Shown here piece by piece: positions 1 through 5,145 of a stretch of DNA of 9,932 bases. The notes below the pieces were generated by a model. It ran no database searches. It saw nothing but the letters and a program-made list of their open reading frames with translations, and had not been told where the DNA came from. Origin of the DNA: JANMQK01 sp031370485 (GTDB lineage: Bacteria; Acidobacteriota; Polarisedimenticolia; Gp22-AA2). Each line of letters begins with the position of its first letter. Positions within the stretch are counted from its first letter, which is position 1. The DNA is taken from positions 1-9,932 of the forward strand of contig JANMQK010000378.1 in assembly GCA_031370485.1 (NCBI GenBank), in the 5' to 3' direction. The position numbers and the translations under genes were made by a program.

Positions 1-132
1 GGGGGCCTCGACGCGTCGCGCTCCTTCGCGACGGCCACCCTGCTGAAGAATGGCGACGTGCTGATCGCCGGCGGGTACGATCCGCGCATCCGGCCTACGG
101 ACAGGACGTGGGTCTATCATGCGCCGCGCTAG
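1..132 (+). CDS. C-terminal end of a kelch-repeat protein (partial)
   Basis: Reading from base 1 there are 43 codons and a TAG stop; the 5' part lies outside the window. The residues RSFATATLLKNGDVLIAGGY match the recurring kelch blade pattern (R-x-x-x-x-A-T-L-L-x-x-G-x-V-L-x-x-G-G), and the final DRTWVYHAPR would be the last beta-strand that closes the propeller. Kelch proteins of this type are usually secreted or surface beta-propellers, some related to galactose oxidase. With only one blade visible, neither an enzymatic activity nor a signal peptide can be judged. The next gene starts 9 nt after the stop, so read-through is possible. The family call is fairly secure and the function is unknown. 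Confidence 0.75.
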   Translation, partial: GGLDASRSFATATLLKNGDVLIAGGYDPRIRPTDRTWVYHAPR

Positions 133-135
133 ACT
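130..135 (+). promoter_or_regulatory. Possible -10 element TAGACT just upstream of a GTG start
   Basis: TAGACT overlaps the stop codon of the kelch gene and lies 6 nt before the GTG at 142, so a transcript would begin at or near the start codon (leaderless). It resembles the TATACT at 1872 and TAAACT at 7295. It has no -35 box and is weaker evidence than those two. Confidence 0.25.
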
Positions 136-141
136 TCTCCC

Positions 142-606
142 GTGACTCCCGCGCGGGCCCTCGCTTTCGTCAGAAAGCACGGAGTGGTGCTGATGTCCGC
201 CCGCGGTCCCGTGCCCAATCTTGCCGAAGCCATCGTGGGGGAAACGATCCGGGGCAGCTGGTGGTCCCATCCCCGGTCGCACGAGATCGCGCACCTGTAC
301 GGGGCCGTGAGCGATGCGGAGGATGTCCTGGTGTGCCGCCTCGTTGACGGGAAGGTGACCTTCGTTCACCGCCGGATCTGGCCGGCGCTGGTCCGCCTGT
401 CGGGGCGGCTGCCGCGTCGCCGCCTGGCGGCCGTCCGGGAGGAGCACACCGATTCGGGGAAGCACCGCGTGGTGGAAAAAGCCTACCCGCGCTGGGTGCC
501 GAAAGAGGTGGCCAGGCGCGCCTCCGGCCTGAGCGACGAGGAAGCGATTGCCCTCCTCGGCGAAGGGCTCTTTGCCCACCTGGCGCCTGGAAAGAGAGGA
601 GCCTGA
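142..606 (+). CDS. Conserved hypothetical protein with GSWWSHP motif, next to a DNA glycosylase gene
   Basis: A 154-residue soluble protein with no signal peptide or membrane segment. I recognise the pattern as a widespread uncharacterised family but cannot name a function. Conserved-looking blocks are RGPVPNLAEAI (residues 21-31), GSWWSHPRSHEIAHL (38-52), VCRLVDGKVTFVHRRIWPAL (64-83) and HRVVEKAYPRWVP (108-120). The start is a GTG at 142; no Shine-Dalgarno precedes it, but a TAGACT element lies 6 nt upstream, so a leaderless message is possible. An internal ATG at 193 is the alternative, but it would remove residues that look like part of the domain. The stop is 2 nt before the glycosylase ORF. 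The pairing suggests co-expression with DNA repair, but a role in repair is only inference. Confidence 0.8.
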   Translation: MTPARALAFVRKHGVVLMSARGPVPNLAEAIVGETIRGSWWSHPRSHEIAHLYGAVSDAEDVLVCRLVDGKVTFVHRRIWPALVRLSGRLPRRRLAAVREEHTDSGKHRVVEKAYPRWVPKEVARRASGLSDEEAIALLGEGLFAHLAPGKRGA

Positions 607-608
607 CG

Positions 609-671
609 ATGTCGCGGGATCAGGAGCACAAGGTCATCACGGGAGGATGTCTCTGCGGTGGCGTGCGGCGT
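609..671 (+). pseudogene. Possible remnant of a GFA-family N-terminus fused to the glycosylase ORF
   Basis: The first 21 codons of the glycosylase ORF read as a typical start of a glutathione-dependent formaldehyde-activating (GFA) family protein: a polar lead-in, then TGGCLCGGVR with the paired cysteines C14 and C16. The complete GFA gene downstream in this window (3734) has the equivalent AGGCFCGALR. After this block the similarity stops and glycosylase sequence begins at about residue 31. The simplest reading is that most of a GFA gene was deleted, leaving its ribosome-binding site and first codons fused in frame to the glycosylase. Chance resemblance of a 10-residue stretch cannot be excluded. 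Confidence 0.4.
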
Positions 672-1346
672 GATGATCGATCCGCTGCGGCCGTTCGACT
701 GACTGGGAAGAGCGTCCGGGAGGCCTCGGAGTACTTGGCGGGCCGGGATCGGGACCTCGCGCGGATCCTGGATCTTCACGGCCCGCCCCCGCTGTGGGCG
801 CGCCCGCCCGGGTTCACGGCCCTCGTGCGCATCATCCTCGAGCAGCAGGTCTCGCTCGGTTCGGCGCGGGCGACCCTCCGCCGGCTGCAGGATGGCGTCC
901 GGCCGTTCACGCCGGAGCGCTTCCTCGAGCTGGGAGCGGCGCGCCTGAGGGCGATGGGGGTCACCCGGCAGAAAGCCGGATACTGTCTTGGGCTGGCCGG
1001 CGCCATCCGGGAGGGAGGGCTCGACTTGGGGGGCATGGCCCGGATGGAGGACACGAAGGCGTCCGAGGCCCTCACGCGGGTCAAGGGGATCGGGCCATGG
1101 ACCGCGGGGATCTACCTCCTGACGGCATTGCGCCGGCCGGATGTCTGGCCGTCGGGCGACCTGGCCCTGGTGCGGACGGTGCGCCGTATCAAGAGGCTTC
1201 GAGGAGAGCCCTCCACCGACCGGATGAACGAGATCGCCGAGTCGTGGCGTCCGTACCGGGCCGTGGCGGCACGGATGCTCTGGCAGCACTATCTCGCCGG
1301 TTTCCGCGGACCCATATCGCGGGCCGGCATGGGGAGGGTCCGATGA
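609..1346 (+). CDS. DNA-3-methyladenine glycosylase, AlkA-like HhH-GPD family, with anomalous N-terminus
   Basis: Residues about 45-235 form an HhH-GPD base-excision glycosylase, which removes alkylated purines (3-methyladenine type) from DNA. Visible markers are PPLWARPPGFTALVRIILEQQ (60-80), the helix-hairpin-helix RVKGIGPWTAGIYLL (157-171), and the catalytic aspartate D184 in WPSGDLAL, corresponding to Asp238 of E. coli AlkA. The AlkA N-terminal TBP-like domain is absent, as in the many short bacterial homologues of about 200-220 residues. Residues 10-20 (ITGGCLCGGVR) do not belong to this fold and resemble the N-terminus of GFA-family proteins. The ATG at 609 has a fair Shine-Dalgarno (AGAGGAG, about 9 nt upstream), so translation probably starts there and makes a chimeric leader. 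The next gene overlaps by 4 nt (ATGA). The enzyme class is secure; the integrity of the N-terminus is not. Confidence 0.88.
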   Translation: MSRDQEHKVITGGCLCGGVRRDDRSAAAVRLTGKSVREASEYLAGRDRDLARILDLHGPPPLWARPPGFTALVRIILEQQVSLGSARATLRRLQDGVRPFTPERFLELGAARLRAMGVTRQKAGYCLGLAGAIREGGLDLGGMARMEDTKASEALTRVKGIGPWTAGIYLLTALRRPDVWPSGDLALVRTVRRIKRLRGEPSTDRMNEIAESWRPYRAVAARMLWQHYLAGFRGPISRAGMGRVR

Positions 1347-1840
1347 TGTATCGCGCCGTTTTTTCTCTGTTGCTTCTGGCCAGCCTGGCCGCCTGCGGCG
1401 AGAAACCGTCGCCGTCTCCCTCGCCGTCGCCGGAGACCCTAGCGCCACCCGGCGCCTCGTCCCTTCAGGATAATGAATCGCAGGGCGCTCTTGCGGCGGG
1501 GCAGACCTGGAGGTACCGGACGCGGCCGGATGAGACCGGCTCGATGCTGACGATCCTGAAGATCGAGACCCAGCCGACGGTAGGACGGGTGGTCCATGTC
1601 AGCCTGACCGGGCTGAGCATCCGGAGAAAGAACGATGCGCGCGGCAGGTGGGATTCCCTGCCCGATCTGAAGTTCTCGGAAGCCGCCATCAAGGAAAGCG
1701 TTACGGACATGGTTGGCACCGCCCCCGCGGCGCCGGATCCCGCCGGCACCATGGACCGCCTGCAGAAACCGGGGGGGCAGGTTTTCCTGGTGCCTGTGAA
1801 CGAGGCCGTGGACCTGATCGAGCGGGGCCTCGACCCCTGA
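1343..1840 (+). CDS. Small lipoprotein of unknown function
   Basis: 165 residues, probably a membrane-anchored lipoprotein. The first 18 residues form a signal peptide with a lipobox ending in LAAC (C18), so cleavage and lipidation before C18 are expected. A PSPSPSPSP linker (22-30) follows, then a domain of about 110 residues beginning AAGQTWRYRTRP. That domain is predicted by eye to be beta-rich and has no catalytic motif I recognise. Similar small periplasmic proteins are common as unannotated hypotheticals. Two tandem ATGs are possible: 1343 overlaps the glycosylase stop (ATGA), while 1346 lies 8 nt from the GGAGG at 1333-1337 and has the better spacing. Translational coupling to the glycosylase is likely but a functional link is not evident. 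Confidence 0.82.
   Translation: MMYRAVFSLLLLASLAACGEKPSPSPSPSPETLAPPGASSLQDNESQGALAAGQTWRYRTRPDETGSMLTILKIETQPTVGRVVHVSLTGLSIRRKNDARGRWDSLPDLKFSEAAIKESVTDMVGTAPAAPDPAGTMDRLQKPGGQVFLVPVNEAVDLIERGLDP
1406..1432 (+). repeat. Short Pro-Ser codon repeat in the lipoprotein linker
   Basis: Four and a half tandem copies of a CCS-TCS dicodon encode PSPSPSPSP between the lipidated cysteine and the folded domain. This is a flexible spacer typical of lipoproteins. Slipped-strand length variation is conceivable, though codon differences between copies make it less prone. Confidence 0.7.
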
Positions 1841-1871
1841 TCGGATGCAGCTTTCCCTGCCTACAGCGCGG

Positions 1872-1877
1872 TATACT
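1872..1877 (+). promoter_or_regulatory. Putative -10 element TATACT
   Basis: TATACT differs from the bacterial TATAAT consensus at one position and is AT-rich against a very GC-rich background. It sits in the 75-nt gap between the lipoprotein stop and the next ATG, giving an expected transcript start near 1884 and a leader of about 32 nt. No clear -35 (TTGACA-like) box is seen at the usual distance. It probably drives the gene run that begins at 1916. Confidence 0.5.
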
Positions 1878-1915
1878 GGCCGCTCGATTCCGGAGTCTTT
1901 TTCGATCGGCGACCG

Positions 1916-2428
1916 ATGAACGTCCTCATCGCGATTCTCCTCTGCTCGCTGGCCTCGACGGCCGGCGTGCCGCTCACCCGATGCATCGGGGATCTCCATG
2001 ACGGCTGCCCGATGCTCGTGGCGCGCGAGCAGGAGGACGCGGCCAAAGGCTGCACCGCCGCCCGGGGGACGGAAGGCTGGACCCAGGCGACGCTCGAAGG
2101 GACCCTCGGCCGGCAGGACGGCGACACATTCCGCCCGATCCGTGAGGCGGAGTTCCTGCGCGAGTGCCTGGACGGGAATGGGGACCTGGTCCGCAGCTGC
2201 CCGCTGGCGATCCGCCTCAAGCGCAACGGGGGGTTCAAGGAGGAGGTCTGGCTCAAGTCGGGGGTCGAGATCGTGTGCGATCGGGACTACCGGGTGACGC
2301 GGGCTTACGAAGAGAAGGTCCGGATGAGAATCCGCGCCGAGGGGTGCGAGGACCTCGTCGTTGACTTCGACTGGGCCTGGCGGCCGAAAAGGCTGCTGAT
2401 GACCTGCGCGGAGGGTGGAAAGAAATGA
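1916..2428 (+). CDS. Exported cysteine-rich protein of unknown function
   Basis: 170 residues. Residues 1-20 (MNVLIAILLCSLASTAGVPL) form a hydrophobic signal peptide; C10 lies within it and does not fit a lipobox. The mature part has eight cysteines (23, 31, 46, 84, 95, 121, 144, 164), an even number that suggests disulfide bonding outside the cytoplasm. No known domain is recognised. The only distinctive stretch is the basic/acidic alternating part around residues 97-150. The ATG at 1916 lacks a close Shine-Dalgarno (GGAG at 1892-1895 is 20 nt away). A short inverted repeat (ATCGG-CGA-CCGAT, 1905-1917) touches the start codon. The gene overlaps the next by 4 nt (ATGA), so the two exported proteins are probably made together. 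Confidence 0.75.
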   Translation: MNVLIAILLCSLASTAGVPLTRCIGDLHDGCPMLVAREQEDAAKGCTAARGTEGWTQATLEGTLGRQDGDTFRPIREAEFLRECLDGNGDLVRSCPLAIRLKRNGGFKEEVWLKSGVEIVCDRDYRVTRAYEEKVRMRIRAEGCEDLVVDFDWAWRPKRLLMTCAEGGKK

Positions 2429-2949
2429 TCGCCATGGGGACCGCAGGCCGGTTGCTCGTGATGGCCATGCTGCTCGGAGGGGGTGTCGCGGCCTCGCCCC
2501 CGGGGGGCACGCGCGGCCCGACAACGCCGGAAGAAAAGACCCGCGTCATCAAGCTGAACGAGCATATCGAAGCCGAGCCACTGGCTGCGGACGCGCGCGA
2601 TGCGCGGCGGTGGCTTTTCGGCTTCGCGTCATCGGCTCCCGACCTCAAGGTGGTCGTCTGCCCGGACCTGCTGGCACCGCTCCTCGAGTCGAACCAGCCC
2701 TACAAAGCGGAGCTCGGCGCCCAGATGATGTTCTCGACCATGGCGTTCACCATCGCCCACCCGGAGAAGTCCGGCGACATCCAGGAGATCTACCTGGCCG
2801 CCGTTCTCGGGTCGTTGCGCGCGTACCAGTCGATTCTGAAGGCCAAGCCCGGATCGAGGTTCCCATTCCTCGATGATCTCGTGGCGCGGCGCGACAAGGG
2901 GACGCTGAGAACGTATCTGAAAGACCTCGCGCGGGAGAAATGCAATTGA
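2425..2949 (+). CDS. Exported protein of unknown function
   Basis: 174 residues beginning with a signal peptide (about residues 1-23, ending VAA-S). The mature part is mostly helical by eye: TPEEKTRVIKLNEHIE (34-49), RRWLFGFASSAPDLKVVVCP (61-80), YKAELGAQMMFSTMAFTIAH (93-112), and AVLGSLRAYQSILKAKPGSR (126-145). There are only two cysteines, C79 and C173, which could form one disulfide. I have the impression of similar uncharacterised proteins in other environmental bacteria, without a known role. The ATG at 2425 follows GGAGGGTGGAAAG closely and overlaps the previous stop (ATGA); a second ATG at 2434 is possible. Its 3' end overlaps the next gene by 10 nt. Confidence 0.78.
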   Translation: MIAMGTAGRLLVMAMLLGGGVAASPPGGTRGPTTPEEKTRVIKLNEHIEAEPLAADARDARRWLFGFASSAPDLKVVVCPDLLAPLLESNQPYKAELGAQMMFSTMAFTIAHPEKSGDIQEIYLAAVLGSLRAYQSILKAKPGSRFPFLDDLVARRDKGTLRTYLKDLAREKCN

Positions 2950-3266
2950 CGGACGACGCGGGGCCGGGTTATGCCTACATGTGGGAATTCCGCGTCCGGC
3001 CCGGGCGACGGGATGAGTTCCTGCGGGTGTACGGCCCGGAGGGGGATTGGGCGGGGCTTTTCCAAAGGGGGGAGGGATATCTCCGGACCGAGTTGCTCCA
3101 GGATCTCGAGGACCCCGACCGCTTCGTCACCATCGACTACTGGAGGTCCGAGGAATCCTGGAGTTCCTTCCGCGCCCGTTTCACGAAGGAGTTCGAAACA
3201 CTCGATGCCCGGTGCGAGGCCTTCACGCTCGAGGAGCGCAGGATCGGACTGTTCCGTCCGGACTAG
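2940..3266 (+). CDS. ABM-like dimeric alpha/beta-barrel protein
   Basis: 108 residues, cytosolic. The pattern AYMWEFRVRPGRRDEFLRVY (12-31), an amphipathic helix, then FVTIDYWRSEESWSSF (62-77) and a C-terminal helix is that of the antibiotic-biosynthesis-monooxygenase (ABM) ferredoxin-like fold. Such proteins form small dimers that act as cofactor-free monooxygenases, haem-degrading enzymes or stress proteins. No specific catalytic residue identifies the substrate. The ATG at 2940 has GGGAGAA directly upstream and lies within the last codons of the previous gene. The stop is 36 nt before the acetyltransferase. The fold is moderately sure; the activity is unknown. Confidence 0.7.
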   Translation: MQLTDDAGPGYAYMWEFRVRPGRRDEFLRVYGPEGDWAGLFQRGEGYLRTELLQDLEDPDRFVTIDYWRSEESWSSFRARFTKEFETLDARCEAFTLEERRIGLFRPD

Positions 3267-3302
3267 GGTTGTTCTGACCGCTCTGCGCCGGCCGAGGGTC
3301 GC

Positions 3303-3737
3303 ATGACCATCCCGACGATCGAGCCGATGACCGCAAAGGACTGGGAGGAGGTGCGCGCGATCTACGCCGAGGGGATCGCCACGGGGATCGCGACCTTCGA
3401 GACCGAGCCGCCATCCTGGGAAGCCTGGAACGGCGCCCATATCCCCGGCCTGCGTTTCGTGGCGCGGGGAGGCCGCCAGGTCGTCGGGTGGGCCGCGCTG
3501 AGCCCGGTCTCCGAGCGGTGCGTCTACGCCGGGGTCGGAGAGGTGAGTGTCTACGTCGGCGCGCGGCACCGGGGGGCCGGGACCGGGCGCCTGCTTCTCG
3601 AGCGGCTCGTCGCCGAATCCGAGAGCCACGGGCTCTGGACGCTGCGGGGTGCGTGGCGGGATATCGTGCTTCTGGAACGGCGCAGTGCGATCGTCGGAGT
3701 CGCGGACTCCCTGCCCCCACATCGGGAGGAACGATGA
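3303..3737 (+). CDS. GNAT N-acetyltransferase, phosphinothricin acetyltransferase-like, apparently internally deleted
   Basis: 144 residues against about 165-175 for this family. It would transfer acetyl from acetyl-CoA to an amine substrate; the start resembles phosphinothricin/methionine sulfoximine acetyltransferases (EPMTAKDWEEVRAIYAEGI, 7-25; IATFETEPPSW, 29-39). The acetyl-CoA pyrophosphate loop is present as RHRGAGTG (88-95). However, SHGLWTLRG (108-116) is followed at once by AWRDIVLLERRS (117-128). In relatives these two blocks are separated by about 30 residues (the strand-helix with an N-x-x-S-x-x-L-H-x-x-x-G-F type motif) that complete the acetyl-CoA site. The reading frame is intact on both sides, so this looks like an in-frame deletion at about 3645-3653. 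The product is probably inactive. The 3' end overlaps the GFA gene (ATGA). Confidence 0.75.
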   Translation: MTIPTIEPMTAKDWEEVRAIYAEGIATGIATFETEPPSWEAWNGAHIPGLRFVARGGRQVVGWAALSPVSERCVYAGVGEVSVYVGARHRGAGTGRLLLERLVAESESHGLWTLRGAWRDIVLLERRSAIVGVADSLPPHREER

Positions 3738-4171
3738 TGAGACTCGCGGGGGGATGCTTCTGCGGCGCGTTGCGATACCGTGTGACTGGGGAGCCCGTGG
3801 TCGTCTGCCACTGCCACTGCCTGCACTGCCGGCGGATCAGCGGCGCACCCTTCGTCACCTGGGTGGAAGTCCGGAGAAGGGATTTCGCGTTCACGAAGGG
3901 AAAGCCCGCGAGGTTCCAGTCGAGACGCGGGGTCACGCGGACCTTCTGCTCGAAGTGCGGCACGCCCGTGACCTATCGCAGGGGCGCCGCGCCCCCCACG
4001 GTGGATGTCACCGCCTGCAGCCTGGACCGGCCGGAGTCGCTGCGGATCCTGGATCATGTTTTCTTCGACCGCCGGCTGCCCTGGATCCGCCTCGCGGACG
4101 GCCTGCCGGACCACCCGAGGGCGCGCAAAGCTTCACCCCGCACCACGGCGGCGCGCAGGACCCGCCCGTGA
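3734..4171 (+). CDS. GFA family zinc protein (glutathione-dependent formaldehyde-activating enzyme type)
   Basis: 145 residues, cytosolic. All family cysteines are visible: C8-x-C10 and FCSKCGTP (C72, C75) for the structural zinc, and C27-H-C29-L-H-C32 for the catalytic-type zinc; C25 is an additional cysteine. The C-terminal block FDRRLPWIRLADGLP (111-125) is also typical. The namesake enzyme helps condense glutathione with formaldehyde, but most family members have no proven substrate, so formaldehyde should not be assumed here. Tandem ATGs at 3734 and 3737 lie after GGAGGA (3725-3730); the second has the more usual spacing (6 nt). It overlaps the acetyltransferase at its start and meets a GTGA at its stop. 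Confidence 0.85.
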   Translation: MMRLAGGCFCGALRYRVTGEPVVVCHCHCLHCRRISGAPFVTWVEVRRRDFAFTKGKPARFQSRRGVTRTFCSKCGTPVTYRRGAAPPTVDVTACSLDRPESLRILDHVFFDRRLPWIRLADGLPDHPRARKASPRTTAARRTRP

Positions 4172-4194
4172 TCGAAAGAGGGCGGGGAGGCGCC

Positions 4195-4746
4195 GTGAGC
4201 AAACCGTCGAGACCGGATCGCGGCGGTCGCGGCCGGAGGGTCGCGGGGCTCATGCTGGTCGTCGCCGGCGTGGTCCTCATGTTCCTGCAGCTCGTCGGCC
4301 GGCCCGGCAAGGCGGTGATCCTGATCGCGGCCGGCGCCACGTTCCTGGCGATCTACCTCGTCCGCCGCACCTACGGCCCGCTCGTCCCGGGGTGCCTCCT
4401 GATCGGCATCGGGTTGGGCTGGCTGGGGGACAGAATGGGGCTGGCCGGCGGGGACTGGGACACGCTTGGCCTGGGAATCGGCTTCGTGGCGATCGTCGTG
4501 ATCGACCTCGCCTACCGGCACAGGTTCCACTGGTGGCCGCTCGTCCCCGGCGCCGTCCTTCTCATGCAGGGGGCCGACATCGATTTCGGCGACGTCGGCG
4601 GCAGGGTGGCGACCTGGTGGCCGCTGGCGCTCGTCGTGATCGGGATCCTGATTCTGTTCGGGGCGTTCAACCGGAAGGATGAGGGCGGCACGGCGCCGCG
4701 GATTCCTCCCGCATCTTCGGGCGGGGACGAAGGAGGGCCGACATGA
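4195..4746 (+). CDS. Six-helix integral membrane protein of unknown function, LiaF/DUF5668-like topology
   Basis: 183 residues with about six hydrophobic segments: residues 15-35, 38-56, 61-78, 91-107, 113-125 and 141-157. The N-terminus is strongly basic (positive-inside) and the C-terminal tail polar. Repeated short patterns such as YGPLVPGCLLIGIGLG, WWPLVPGAVLLMQG and WWPLALVVIGILIL resemble the small transmembrane modules of LiaI/LiaF-like proteins, which take part in envelope-stress sensing. No extramembrane domain is attached here. The start is taken as GTG 4195 because GGGGAGG (4184-4190) precedes it; an in-frame GTG at 4168 that overlaps the GFA stop is an alternative. It overlaps the VOC gene by 4 nt (ATGA). 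Confidence 0.75.
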   Translation: MSKPSRPDRGGRGRRVAGLMLVVAGVVLMFLQLVGRPGKAVILIAAGATFLAIYLVRRTYGPLVPGCLLIGIGLGWLGDRMGLAGGDWDTLGLGIGFVAIVVIDLAYRHRFHWWPLVPGAVLLMQGADIDFGDVGGRVATWWPLALVVIGILILFGAFNRKDEGGTAPRIPPASSGGDEGGPT

Positions 4747-5135
4747 CAGGTACAGGGAAGCCGGCAGTCGGTTCGATCGGCTGGACCGATCTGACCGTCG
4801 GAGACGCCGGGAAGGTCCAGGACTTCTACAAGGCGGTTGTCGGATGGACCTCGAGCGAAACCGACATGGGGGGCTACAGCGATTTCTGCATGAACCTGCC
4901 GGAGAGCGGGACCACGGTCGCCGGGATCTGCCACGCCCGCGGCGTGAACGCAAGCCTGCCACCGCAGTGGCTTGTCTACATCACCGTGGAGGACGTCGAT
5001 CAAAGCGCCCGGCGCTGCGTCGATCTGGGCGGCGCCGTCCTCGTCGGACCGAAGGACATGGGCCCTTCCGGCCGGTACTGTGTCATCCGCGACCCGGCGG
5101 GAGCCGTGGCCGCTCTTTTCACCCCAGCCAGATGA
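4743..5135 (+). CDS. VOC family (glyoxalase/bleomycin-resistance fold) protein
   Basis: 130 residues, one vicinal-oxygen-chelate domain built of two beta-alpha-beta-beta-beta units: IGWTDLTVGDAGKVQDFY (12-29) with KAVVGW, then PPQWLVYITVEDVDQSARR (73-91) and YCVIRDPAGAVAALF (112-126). The family includes glyoxalases, dioxygenases and resistance proteins, and metal use varies. I cannot identify a full His/Glu metal set here, so an enzymatic role is open. It belongs to a frequent uncharacterised subfamily recognisable by the PPQWLVYI and DMG-x-x-G-R-Y-C-V-I-R-D-P blocks. The ATG at 4743 has an excellent AGGAGGG at 4731-4737, 5 nt away. The crotonase GTG follows 10 nt after its stop. Confidence 0.85.
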   Translation: MTGTGKPAVGSIGWTDLTVGDAGKVQDFYKAVVGWTSSETDMGGYSDFCMNLPESGTTVAGICHARGVNASLPPQWLVYITVEDVDQSARRCVDLGGAVLVGPKDMGPSGRYCVIRDPAGAVAALFTPAR

Positions 5136-5145
5136 CGAGGACTCC

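Noticed and set aside
794..1342. Upstream in-frame extension of the lipoprotein (348-codon reading frame)
   Set aside because: It overlaps the glycosylase in another frame, and the signal peptide with lipobox fixes the start at 1343 or 1346.
483..1448. Minus-strand ORF of 321 codons opposite the glycosylase
   Set aside because: The glycosylase motifs on the plus strand are unambiguous; the antisense protein is compositionally biased.
1439..2524. Minus-strand ORF of 361 codons spanning the lipoprotein and exported-protein genes
   Set aside because: It is opposite two genes with signal peptides and coupled starts; its own product is Arg/Pro-rich with no motif.
3547..4194. Upstream in-frame extension of the membrane protein (a 399-codon reading frame)
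   Set aside because: The extension runs out of frame through the acetyltransferase and GFA genes; hydrophobic membrane sequence and a ribosome site begin only at about 4195.
3303..5135. A resistance or defence island (acetyltransferase, VOC and GFA genes together)
   Set aside because: These are common small-enzyme families, the acetyltransferase looks damaged, and there are no nucleases, NTPases, toxins or mobile-element marks to support such a system.
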